A stretch of DNA of 64,000 nucleotides from positions 33,824,336 to 33,888,335 of the forward strand of contig CM065381.1 in the NCBI GenBank assembly GCA_033060915.1, given 5' to 3'. This DNA is from Euryodendron excelsum. Taxonomy: Eukaryota; Streptophyta; Magnoliopsida; Ericales; Pentaphylacaceae. This document shows positions 1 to 9,635 of the stretch, piece after piece. The notes under the pieces were generated by a model. The model saw only the letters and a program-made list of their open reading frames with translations, made no database searches and was not told the DNA's origin. How positions within the stretch are numbered: the stretch's first letter is position 1; each line of letters starts with the position of its first letter. The position numbers and the translations under genes were made by a program.

Positions 1-687
1 GGCTTTGAGTATCAAACCGGTAATGACCTGAGAATACTTTTTATAGTATTCTCAACCTTCCTTTACCTTTCCGGGTCATTCCGAGTTAGTTTCGGCCAAC
101 CCGGTACAAAATGACCGTTTTGCCCCTAGAGGGCCGGTCTCCTTTTCAACCACACCGGCTCTGGGTATCAAACCGGTAATGACCTGAGAATACTTTTTAT
201 AGTGTTCTCAACCTTCCTTTACCTTTCCGGACCATTTTGAGTCAGTTCCGGCAAACCCGGTACAAAATGACCATTTTGCCCCTGGTGGGCCGGTTTCCTT
301 TTCCGACCACGCCGGCTCTAGGTATCAAACCGGCAACCTCTGGGAACATTCTAAATAATGTTTCCAGATCCCAAGTCTTCTTCCGGGACAGTTTGAGTCT
401 GTCCCGGTAGTTTTCCGGTTCGGTTGACCGTTTTGCCCCTAAAGGCTCGGTCAACCTTTCCGACACATCTTATCCTCACTTTTCAAGTCAAATACCTCCA
501 GGACACTATTTTAAGTGTTCCTGCTCCCTTCCGGCCTTCCGAGTCATCCCCGGCTCCTTCAAATCATTCCCGGACTTTCCGGAGTCACTCCTAGTGATGC
601 CAGGCTAAAGTTTACATGGTAGTCACTAGTACAGGCGCCCAAATCTAGTCAAAGATACGTTGCTTGCCGACCTAACATCTTTCCTAA

Positions 688-790
688 TTGGCTAGCGCCA
701 CTAGTAGTGGCGCCAAGCCAAAAAAATGGCCTGGTGCCACTACTAGTGGTGCCAGTGTAAATTTTGCCCTGGCGCCACTACAGCTGGTGC
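688..790. promoter_or_regulatory. Palindrome cluster upstream of LTR-1 TATA box
   Basis: Three GCGCCAC/GTGGCGC-type inverted repeats lie within 130 bp upstream of the TATA box. The first, GCGCCACTAGTAGTGGCGC at 695-713, has perfect 9-bp arms around one base, and the arms extend outward through TTGGCT/AGCCAA with a small bulge. The second (about 733-754) and third (about 770-793) are less perfect. Equivalent clusters stand at the same place in the other LTRs. A dimeric transcription-factor site is possible; the factor is unknown. Confidence 0.6.
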
Positions 791-807
791 CAGGCTTATC
801 CAACTTC

Positions 808-815
808 TATAAATA
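808..815 (+). promoter_or_regulatory. TATA box of LTR-1
   Basis: TATAAATA sits in a block (CTATAAATACAGAGCC) that is conserved in nearly every LTR of the window, which marks the U3/R boundary region. Transcription would start about 30 bp downstream. Three AAACCCTAG telo-box-like motifs follow at 899-907, 925-933 and 945-953. Confidence 0.7.
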
Positions 816-1619
816 CAGAGCCTCATTCAACGTGAAAGGGGTCTGCAAACTTAACCTAAAAATCCTATATTTCGATACACAGAGCTCGAGCACCTCCAAA
901 ACCCTAGCCTCCCTAGGTTTTCCCAAACCCTAGCCACTATACACAAACCCTAGCCTCCTATACACTCATACACACTCCCATACACTCATACACTAGCATT
1001 CAACCATCCCTTGAAGACTTGAAGAGCTGCCATTCAAAGCTTGAAAACAACTCCTAAAGACTGAAGGTGAAGATCAAGACAAAGACCGAAGACCGAAGAC
1101 CGAAAACTGCACGGCGCGCAAAATAAACTAGATACAAGGTAGGCTCCCTATTTAAGTTTCCGCACTTTCCCCCTCTCTCTTCTCTCTCCAACCCACTTGG
1201 GTTTTCTCTATTTTAATCCCCCATCTCTTTCCCCCCCTTTCTTTGCATGCTTGAAACAAGGGGACTCCCGGTCCATGTGTAGGATTAGACTGTTGGAGAG
1301 TCACCGTGTCGGGGGCTTTCTTCTAGTCTAACCAAAGACCACGTGGGTCTGGCCCCCTTGATTATGTGGTGAAGCCTTAACCTTGTATGTTCACGACCCC
1401 AAATTGCATTGTGCATATCATAGTCTTGCATCTTCCAAAATTCGTTTTCAAAAAGTTGTTTTCAAAAATTGTTTTCAAACTTGTTTTCAAAATTGCATCA
1501 AAAGCTCTTTTTCAAAAACATGTTTTCAAAATCACAATCCTAGGGTGATTCTAGTCTTTCCATGGCTAGGGTTGCTTTAGGAAAGTGTTACATTAAAAGT
1601 GACCTTTTGGTCTATATTT

Positions 1620-3470
1620 TCAAATCTTGTTGTTTTCAAAACCGCTTTCCTAAAGTGGTTCTAGCCTTCTTATGGTTAGAATTGCTTTAGGAAAGTGAGA
1701 TGTTTTTACACCTTCTAAAAACTCTCTTTAAAAATCTCTTCCTAAAAATCTCTTTTTCAACACACTTTCCTAAAACTCTTCTCTTCAAAATTGTTTTCAA
1801 AAACTCCCTTCCAAAATCTATTTTTCAAAACTCTCTTTTTCAACTCCTCTCCAAAATCTTTTCCTCAAAATTCACTTTCTAAAATCACTCCTTAGATTCA
1901 CTTTCCTAAAAAAAATCTCTCCTAAAAATCTTTCCAAAAACTCTCTTTTCAAAATCTCCCTTCTAGAAGTTCCCCTCTAGGATTTTTGTTCTAAAATCTT
2001 CGTTTCTAAAAACACACTTTCCAAAACTCCCTCTCTTTAAAATCTTTTTCCAAAAACTCCCTCTTCAAATTCACTTTCCAAAAATTCCTCCTTAGGATTC
2101 CCTTCTAGAAAACCTTCGTTTCCAAAAACGCGCTTTCCAAAAACTCTTTCTTTAGAGCCCAAGTCAAGCCCTAGAGCTAACCATTAGGAAACCCTAAATT
2201 TTATTTCCAAAAATATGATTTTCAAACTTTGCCCCAAACTTAGGTTTCCAAAACCTCTTGTTTTCACATCCAAACTATACATATTTCCAAAACCACTTTT
2301 CTATGTTAAAATTCTACGCTTTCAAAACTAGGGTTTCTAGAATCTCCCTTTCCAAATCCTTGTCAAATCAAATCTTCCCTTTAAGAAACCAAATCCAATC
2401 TCCACGTTTAGGAAACTAAATCCAATCCTCCGTTTTCGGAAACAAATCCCGAACCTTTCCTAATTCAACTTCTTCCTAATTTCCTGCCTTTCTAAACCAT
2501 AAGTTTCCTAAACCTAAATTTTAAATCTTTCCTTAAATTTCAAAATCCAACCCTTTCTTAATTCGAATCCTTCCTAAACTTCCATTTTCCTAAATCTTAA
2601 ACTTGAACATAAAAATCTTTCCTAAGTTTTAAAACTCAACTTTCAAATCTTTCCTAATTCTACACTCTTTTCAAATCTTAACTTCTTAAACCTAAGTTTT
2701 CAAACATTTCCTAAACTTAAGCCTTTCCTAATTTCAAGACTCTCTAAAATTCAAACTCTAAAACTTTCTAAATTTCAAATCTTTCTAAAATTCTAAGCTT
2801 CCTAAATTCAAAACCTTCTTAAGTTAAATCTTTCTAAACCTAAAAACTTTCTAAATTCTAAACTTTCTTAAACTTCAACATCTTTCCAAATCTAAGACTT
2901 TTCTAAACTCAAAACTTTCTTAATTCAAACATTTCCTAAAGTGAAAACTTTGCTTTTTCAAACCTTTCCCAAAACGAAACTTTCTTATTTTCAAAACTTC
3001 CTTGTTTTCAAAGCTTTCCAAATTCAAAACTTCCCTTTTTCAAAACATTTCTAAATTCAAAACTTTTCGATTTTCAAAACTTTCCTAATTTGGGAACTTT
3101 CCTAATCTGACAACCTTTCCTTTTTCGAAAACTTTCTGAACTCGAAACTTTCCAATTTCTAAACTTTCTTAAATTCAAAACTTTCCTAAAACTTTCCAAA
3201 AATAAAACTTTCCTAATTCGAAACTTTCCTTAATCGGACCTTTCCTAATTTGAACATCTCCTAAAATCCAATCTTTCCAAATCTTCCAAGCCAAGTTAAA
3301 TCTTTCCTAAGTCTCTTCTCTTTCCTAAGTCTAGGTTTTCTTAAACCTTCTTATTCCAAAACAAGTCCAAATCTATCTTTTCAAATCAAAGTCCTCAATT
3401 TCCAATTTCTAATCTCCTCTTCTAATTTCAAATCCAATTCAATTTCCTTCTTCAATCCAACCTTCTACTT
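1620..3470 (+). repeat. G-poor, short-period degenerate repeat of the LTR
   Basis: About 1.8 kb made of variations on a 10-15 bp theme (TTTCCTAAATTCAAAAC and relatives). The + strand is A/T/C-rich with very few G. It is present in every LTR of the window, in LTR orientation: LTR-2 about 7160-8478, solo LTR 20290-21840, A 15180-16720, B 31800-33130, D 36960-38560, C 40450-41640, F 57040-58370, G 62770-64000. The short ORFs inside it (phenylalanine-, lysine- and serine-rich) are products of the composition, not genes. Confidence 0.75.
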
Positions 3471-4135
3471 TCAATCGGACTCCGGTCCAAACTACGACTG
3501 ACCTGATTCCCCCAAAGGGATACGTAGGCAACCTTCATAGGTGCGGTCACAATACTTTTCAAACTTTCAATTCCACCCTCATGGGTACGGTTTTCAAAAT
3601 CTTTTCAAATCTAAAATTCCAATTTCAAATTTCTATTTTCAAATTCCTATTTCCAAGTTTTCAAAGTTTCCAATTTCAATTCCATCTTTTCAAATCTATT
3701 TTCAAATCAAATCAATTTCTATTTTCCAATTCTTTCATCTTGCACTTGCATATCATGCATCATGCTAAATTAGTTTTCAAGCATTGTTTTTCTAAAGTGA
3801 ATAGGGTTGAACCATTAGTTAGTTAAAGACTCTCATAGGTGAATCTAGGGTAGACTGACATGTAGGTACCGAAAGGGCGAGGTAGGGTGATAGCTTAGTG
3901 CGTCTTCCCTACACGTAACCAACCTCCGAACCTAGATCATTGTTTTCAAAGACCAAAAAGGAGTTATTTTTCTAAAAAAAGCTAAATATTTTTTAAAGGT
4001 TGCCAAACAACCCGTTTTCTTAAAAACCCTCTCTTGAGGAGATCTTTTCAAAATCGTTTTTTTCAAAAACCCTAAATGTAGTCTTCGGACTATGCTTAGT
4101 TTTTAGGTGACCTAACTCACCTTAATCAAGTTAGG

Positions 4136-4145
4136 TGGCGACTCC
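4136..4145 (+). promoter_or_regulatory. PBS-like motif inside U5
   Basis: TGGCGACTCC is identical to the first ten bases of the primer-binding sites at the A and B element leaders, but it lies about 150 bp inside the LTR. It adjoins an inverted repeat (CCTAACT/AGTTAGG). The motif is also intact in the LTRs of A (about 14455), B (about 31160) and C (about 39810), and mutated in the solo, D, F and G copies. Its role is not known. Confidence 0.45.
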
Positions 4146-4298
4146 GAATCTTTTTCAAAAGCCCTTTATTTAAACCAATTTTTTCAATTCAAACCTAGTC
4201 GCACTCATTCTTCTAGGAGGGTGAGTTCTAACGAGAGAATACAACATTTTTTCCACTTGTGTGTGTATTCCTCGAGTGCGAAAAATCTGGGCGCGACA

Positions 4299-4574
4299 CC
4301 AGTCACAAAAGGAACACTCGAAGAAGTACCAGCTGCAAAAGACCCAGGCCGACCTCGCTCGTAGTCCACACATCTAGCCAGAAGCATGTTCCTCTCTCGG
4401 GTAAGGGACTCCATAGTCTCCCACAAAGACTGACTATCCATCACATCACCCTCTAGGAAAGGAGAACTGCCTAGAATGCCTCGTGTCCGCCTACGTACCC
4501 TCGCAGCACTCAAAGGTGGGTCATCATATGTCGATCTGGCTGCTGCTAGCTGCATCTCCAGTGAAACTACCTCA
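4299..4574 (-). pseudogene. Antisense coding fragment of unknown protein between two LTRs
   Basis: A 276-bp stretch that matches no other part of the window. On the minus strand it is open throughout (about 91 residues) and reads into the flanking LTRs on both sides. The peptide begins EVVSLEMQLAAARSTYDDPP and later has an acidic/hydrophobic stretch, then MDSQSLWETMESLTRERNML, which looks like a short coiled coil, and a Ser/Thr/Gly-rich tail. Its codon usage is balanced, unlike the LTR. It is not Gag and not the part of PMD seen elsewhere. It may be the coiled-coil tail of a related antisense ORF, or a captured or pre-existing host exon in which LTRs landed. Neither a PBS (left) nor a PPT (right) adjoins the LTR ends. 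Function unknown. Confidence 0.45.
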
Positions 4575-4810
4575 TGTAAGCACCCCATTTTTGACCGCTC
4601 GGCAGTCTACACTCCGTCCAGACTTGTTTTCAAGTCATTATGGACATATTCCAATCGAATCCAATCCTCTAGTCCAAATTCCGTCTTTCCATCGCTTCGC
4701 GGGCCTGTCAGGCCCAAATAGAGGCAAAATGACCAAAATGCCCCTAAGGGCATTATCCTTTCTTATTCCAATTCCAATCCCCCTCTCGAGACAGTTTATT
4801 CCTCGAGACG

Positions 4811-5416
4811 GTCCAAGTAGTAAAACTACTCACAAAACCGTCAGAGTGGCGGAAACACTCACAAAACTGTCAGAGGGGCGGAAACACTCACAAAACCGTC
4901 AGAGTGGCGGAAACACTCACAACACCGTCAAAGTGGCGGAAACACTCAAAACCCAGGCACGTCTCTTCGGAGTCAGTAAGACCCCTTTCCAATCCCTCTC
5001 TCGAGACAATTTATTCCTCGAGACGGTTCCAATCCAGGCACGTCTCTTCGGAGACGATAAGACCCCTTTCCAATCCCTCTCTCGAGACAGTTTATTCCTC
5101 GAGACGGTCCGAGTAGCAAAACTACTCACACAACCGTTAGAGTAGCGGAAATACTCACAAAGCCGTCCAAGTAGCAGAAATACTCAACCGTTAGAGTAGC
5201 GACAATACTCAACCGTTAGAGTAGCGGAAATACTCACAGAACCATTAGAGTAGCGGAAATACTCAACCGTTAGAGTAGCGGAAATATTCATAGACCCGTT
5301 AGAGTAGCGGAAATACTCATAGACCCGTTAGAGTAGCGGAAATACTCACAAAACCGTTAGGGTAACGGAAATACTTCCAAATCATCAACCCCGTCCGAGT
5401 AGCGGAAATACTCAAC
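4811..5416 (+). repeat. Tandem array of 25-29-bp hairpin repeats in U3
   Basis: About 15 units in two blocks, separated by the two 81-bp units at 4957-5112. Early units contain GAGTGGCGGAAACACTC and later ones GAGTAGCGGAAATACTC. Both form a 5-bp stem around the loop GCGGAAA, and the G-C to A-T change at the loop-closing pair is made on both sides. Units are joined by spacers such as ACAAAACCGTCA. Fewer copies occur in the same place in the other LTRs (for example near 18421-18560, 23545-23640, 34880-35015, 52490-52620). Confidence 0.8.
4957..5112 (+). repeat. Two copies of the 81-bp U3 repeat (LTR-2)
   Basis: Two head-to-tail units of 81 bp. Each has a CGTCTCTTCGGAG hairpin motif (CGTCTC-TTCG-GAGACG is complete at 5041-5056; the first, from 4960, has a damaged right arm), then ACCCCTTTCCAATCCCTCTC and a second inverted repeat TCTCGAGA...CTCGAGA. 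The same unit is expanded in the solo LTR and in the A LTR. Confidence 0.75.
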
Positions 5417-5551
5417 ACCTAGGTCAATACCTATGTTTGTTAGCTCACTTCGGTGAAAAATAACCAGACTACCCTTAGGGCCTTTTCCGAGACTTTTCGG
5501 TCAAGATGATCATTTTGCCCCTAAGCATCCGAATGCCCGGGGAACCACACC

Positions 5552-5940
5552 GGCTCTGGGTATCAAATCGGTAATGTCCCGAGAATACTTTTTATAGTGT
5601 TCTCGACCTTCCTTTACCTTTCCAGACCATTCCGAGTCAGTTCCGGCCAACCCGGTACAAAATGACCGTTTTGCCCCTAGAGGGCCGGTCTCCTTCTTCA
5701 ACCACACCGGCTCTGGGTATCAAACCGGTAATAACTCGGGAACACTTTCTATAGTGTTCTCAACCTTCCTTTACCTTTCCGGACCATTCCGAGTTAGTTC
5801 CGGCAAACCCAGTACAAAATGACCGTTTTGCCCCTAGTGGGCCGGTCTCCATTTCCGACCACGCCGGCTCTGGGTATCAAACCGGAAACCTCTGGGAACA
5901 TTCTAAATAATGTTTCCAGATCCCAAGTCTTCTTCCGGGA
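5552..5940 (+). repeat. 157-bp tandem repeats of U3 (LTR-2)
   Basis: Units begin at GGCTCTGGGTATCAAA (5552, 5709, 5866), a period of 157 bp. Each carries the blocks TTTATAGTGTTCTCAACC, CCGGTACAAAATGACCGTTT and TTGCCCC. The third copy diverges after its first 40 bp. Copy number differs between LTRs; in LTR-1 the starts at 1, 157 and 313 show the same period. Confidence 0.75.
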
Positions 5941-6239
5941 CAGTTTGAGTCTCTCCCGGCAGTTTTCCGGTCCGATTGACCGTTTTTCCCCTAAAGGCTC
6001 GATCAACCTTTCCGATACGTCCAATCCTCACTTTTCAAGTCAAATACCTCCAGGACACTATTTTAAGTGTTCGTGCTCCTTTCCGGCCTTCTGGATCACT
6101 CCCGGCTCCTTCAAATCATTCCCGGACTTTCCGGAGTCACTCCTAGTAAAGCCAAGCTAAAATTTATATGGTAGTCACTAGTACAGACACCCAAATCTAG
6201 TCAAAGATACGTTGCTTGCCGAACTTAATTGTTTCCTAA

Positions 6240-6345
6240 ATGGCTAGCGCCACTAGCAGTGGCGCCAAGCCAAAAAATGGCCTGGCGCCACTCCTAGTGG
6301 CGCCAGTATAAATTTTGCCCTAGCGCCACTGCAACAGGCGCCAGG
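6240..6345. promoter_or_regulatory. Palindrome cluster upstream of LTR-2 TATA box
   Basis: The first palindrome, at 6247-6265, has GCGCCACT/AGTGGCGC arms. The second, at 6282-6306, has perfect 11-bp arms (CTGGCGCCACT and AGTGGCGCCAG) around three bases. A third, weaker one lies near 6323-6343. Spacing to the TATA box is as in LTR-1. Confidence 0.6.
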
Positions 6346-6358
6346 CTTGTCCAACTTC

Positions 6359-6366
6359 TATAAATA
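6359..6366 (+). promoter_or_regulatory. TATA box of LTR-2
   Basis: TATAAATA in the conserved block CTATAAATACAGAGCC, downstream of the palindromes and upstream of the telo-box leader. Confidence 0.7.
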
Positions 6367-8482
6367 CAGAGCCTCGATCAACGTGAAAGGGGTCTGCAAA
6401 CTTAACCTAGGAATCACACAATTCGTTATACAGAGCTCAAGCTCCTCCAAAACCCTAGCCTCCCTAGGTTTTCCCAAACCCTAGCCACTATACACAAACC
6501 CTAGCCTCTTATACACTCATACACACCCCTATACACTCATACACTATCCTTCAACCATCTTTGGAAGACTTGAAGAGCTACCATCCAAATTTTGAAGACA
6601 ACCCTTGAAGGTTGAAGAAGAAGATCAAGACGAAGACCGAAGATTGAAGACAGCGCGGCGCGCAAATTAAAGAAGATACAAGGTAGGTTTTCTCTTTAAA
6701 TTTCCGCACTCCCCCCTCTCTCTTCTCTCTCCAACCCACTTGGGTTTTCTCTATTTTAATCCCCCATCTCTTTCCCCCCCTTTCTTTGCATGCTTGAAAC
6801 AAGGGGATTCCCGGTCCATGTGTAGGATTGGGCTATGGGAGAGTCACCGTGTCGGGGGCTTTCTTCTAGTCTAACCAAAGATCACGTGGGTCCGACCCCC
6901 TTGATTATGTGGTGAAGCCTTAGCCTTGTATGTTCACGACTCCCAAATTGCATTGTGCATATCATAGTCTTGCATCTTTCAAAAACTGTTTTCAAAGTTG
7001 TTTTTCAAAACGTTTTTAAACTTGTTTTCAAAATTGCATCCAAATCTCTCTTTCAAAAACTTGTTTTCAAAATCACAATTCTAGGGTGATTCTAGCCTTT
7101 CCATGGCTAGGGTTGCTTTAGGAAAGTGTTATATTAAAAGTGGCCTTTTGGTCTATATTTTCAAACCTTGTTTTCAAAACCACTTTCTTAAAGTGATTCT
7201 AGTCCTCTTATGGCTAGAATTGTTTTAGGAAAGTGAGATGTTTTTATACTTTCCAAAAACTCTCTTTAAAAATCTCTTCCTAAAAATCTCTTTTTCAGCA
7301 TACTTCCCTAAAACTTCCCTTTTCAAAATTGATTTCAAAAACTCCCTTTCAAAATCTCTTTTTCAAAACTCCCTTTTTCAACTCCTTTCCAAAACTTTCT
7401 TTTCTCAAAATTCACTTTCTAAAAACACTCCCTAAAAATCTTTCTAAAAACTCTCCTCCCGGAATTTTCCTTCTAGAAATTCCCCTATAGGATTTTCTTT
7501 CTAAACTCTACGTTTCCAAAAACATGCTTTCCAAGAAAAACTCCTCTCTAGGATTCCCTTCTAGAAAACCTTCGTTTCCAAAAACGCGTTTTCCAAAAAA
7601 AAACTCTTTCCTTAGAGCCCAAACCAAACCCTAGAACCCACAATTAGGAAACCCTAGTTTTCTTTCCAAAAACACGGTTTTCAACCTTTGCCCTAAACCT
7701 AGGTTTCCAAAACCTCTAGTTTTCACATCCAAACTATACATGTTTCCAAAACCTCTTTTCTACGTCAAAACAACAATTTTCCAAATATAGGGTTTCTAGA
7801 ATCTCTCTTTCCAAATCCTTGTCAAATCAAATCTTCCCTTTAAGAAACCAAATCCAATCTCCCCGTTTAGGAAACTAGATCCTATCATCCGTTTTTGGAA
7901 ATAAATCAAACCTTTCTCTTTTAGAAACCAAATCCAATCCCTTCCTAATCCAAACCTTCCTAATTCCCTACCTTCCTAAACCATATGTTTCCTAAACCTA
8001 AACTTCAAATCTTTCCTTAAGTTTAAAAATTCAACTCTTTCCTAATTCGAATTCTTCCTAAACTTCCACTTTCTTAAACCTTAAGTTTCTAAAAACTTGA
8101 ACATATAAATCTTTCCTAAACTTTAAAACTCAACCTTCAAATCTTTCCTAATTCAACCCTTTCCTAATTTTACCCTCTTTTCAAATCTTAACTTTTCAAA
8201 TATAAGCTTTCAAACCTTTCCTAAATTCAAACCTTTCTTAATTTCAAGACTTTCTAAAATTCAAACTCTAAAACTTTCTAAATTTCAAATCTTTCTAAAA
8301 TTCTAAGCTTCCTAAATTCAAAACTTACTAAATTTAAAACTTTCTTAAGTTGAATCTTTCTGAACCTAGAACTTTCTAAATTCTAAACTCTCTTAAACTT
8401 CAAATCTTTCCAAATTTAAGACTTTTTCTAAATTCAAAACTTTCTAAATTCAAGACTTTCTTAAGTTGAAACTTCATTTTTT

Positions 8483-9635
8483 TCATCCTCTTGAGCGTTC
8501 TGCCTTCCCAGTCTCTTGGATCAGTCAGGATGACCGTACTTTTGCTACTGAGCCATCGCCTGCCAGGCGGGACATCATGAGATGGCGACTTGTTTTGTAT
8601 ATCATCTTAGCTGCTTCTGCAACAATAACAAGTCACCTGTGTCGTGTCGTTTGGTGAGTATAGTAGCCGATCTTAGAGCTTTATCTGAGCTGGACTGGGG
8701 GTCCTTTTCCTTTGGCTGCTTTCTTCGGTCGATGCGGGTCCAAACTTCTTCCCGTTGGGGTAGCATGACTAGTTTTTGGCATTTCCTTGTTTGGTGGAGC
8801 TACGAGTACCTTCTTGTTCGTCGCCCTACAGTTGTTGAGGATAATCTATATCCTCGCGCTTTGAGGTGGGCTCGTGACCGGGTAACCCAGCGATCGGAGA
8901 TTACTGACTTTGTGACGCTCCGGGCTAACCTGGAGTTGATTGAGTCGAGGGATGTGACCTGGCGGCCCTTTGTTGGATCAGTCCATTACGAGACAGTTCG
9001 GTACTTGGTCCCGTTGTCCCTGTCGAGAGCTGCTTTTCTCAGTGATGACACTTGAGAGTCTTATCTGGGAGAGCGACACTGGCGGTAGTTTCATAAGGAG
9101 TTCCGATCAGCAGGAGCTCCACCAGAGTATACGTTTGGAGCCCTGGTGGTGGGAGTGCCTATCCCTTATTATGAGAGTCAGCTAGGTGCCGAGTTCTTGC
9201 TTCCTCCGGATACAGATTATGCTGTGCACTTTGGGGCTCATTCGGTCGGTGCCTTCACCTGGTTTGAGGTAGTGGTCGGCGGGTACGCTGTTGGCCAGGA
9301 GGTGGTCGACTTGTGGCGCCGAGCCGGAGGATACGTGCCCCAGGCTAAGTTTACTGCTATGAGAAACCAGAGATATCAGTACCAGATGGAGCGGGATCAG
9401 TACCAAGCCGAGGTAGCTTCCCTGATAGCTCGGTTATCTCAGCTGGGTGGTGGGGGGGGGGGGGTAAGTTATTCTTTCTTTCTTCTTGCTCTACTGTTGT
9501 TTTAGTTCGTCTTTCATGTAGCTGATTTTGGCTATATCCTCCTTGCATGATGGCGGTGCTTCGAGTAGTTATCCCCCTCCTCCGATGCCGGGTTTCAGAG
9601 ATTTTGATTCAGATGATATCGACTTTGACCTGTGA
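8483..9635 (+). pseudogene. Plant mobile domain (PMD) protein, antisense gene of element A, broken
   Basis: C-terminal two thirds of a PMD-type protein (aminotransferase-like/plant mobile domain, PF10536 family), read opposite to the gag of the same element. Recognisable blocks are RSAFPVSW, DNLYPRALRWARDRV, SVHYETVRYLVPLSLSRAAF, AEFLLPPDTDYAVHFGA and a short coiled coil at the end (MERDQYQAEVASLIARL). The N-terminal half is absent: LTR-2 begins just upstream. Defects are a one-base loss near 8608 and a TGA at 9053-9055 where copies B and C have TGG. An 85-bp intron starts with GTAAGT at 9464 after a run of G; its acceptor is spoiled (AT at 9547-9548 where B and C have AG). The last exon (9549-9635) ends in an acidic tail of Asp, Phe and Ile. 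Host PMD proteins such as MAIN/MAIL1 act in the nucleus; this copy cannot be functional. Confidence 0.75.

Larger units (their letters stand above)
1..4298 (+). mobile_element. LTR-1, 5'-truncated LTR of the Tat/Ogre-like family
   Basis: A long terminal repeat in + orientation whose 5' part lies outside the window. It ends with the family terminus GGGCGCGACA at 4298. In order it holds two 157-bp U3 repeats (start to about 470), a palindrome cluster (688-790), a TATA box (808-815), telo-box motifs (899-953), a pyrimidine-rich stretch, a very G-poor region (about 1620-3470), the conserved GGATACGTAGGCAACC-type block near 3518 and the U5 end. It is more similar to LTR-2 than to the other copies (the region around the TATA box is nearly collinear), so the two may be the LTR pair of one element. 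No PBS follows 4298, so the internal region was lost or replaced. Confidence 0.85.
4575..8478 (+). mobile_element. LTR-2, 3'-truncated LTR
   Basis: It starts with the canonical terminus TGTAAGCACCCCATTTTT at 4575 and follows the family order: 81-bp and 25-29-bp tandem repeats, 157-bp repeats, palindromes (6247-6306), TATA box (6359-6366), telo-boxes, pyrimidine tract, G-poor region. It stops around 8478 inside the G-poor region, where PMD coding sequence of element A begins. The last 1 kb or so of the LTR is therefore missing. The 5-bp left flank is CCTCA. Confidence 0.85.

Noticed and set aside
1383..1882. Short ORFs rich in Phe, Lys and Ser in the LTR (also near 3541-3826, 7238-7435, 20072-20263, 41439-41645)
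   Set aside because: They follow from the A/T/C-rich repeat composition, are not conserved in frame between LTR copies, and have no known domain.
4483..5145. 220-codon ORF across the LTR-2 start and repeat array
   Set aside because: It runs through the LTR terminus and tandem repeats; the reading is an effect of repeat periods and has no counterpart in other LTRs.
4811..5416. Regularly spaced repeats that resemble a CRISPR array
   Set aside because: Spacers are themselves repeated and nearly identical, the DNA is eukaryotic LTR sequence, and no cas gene is present.
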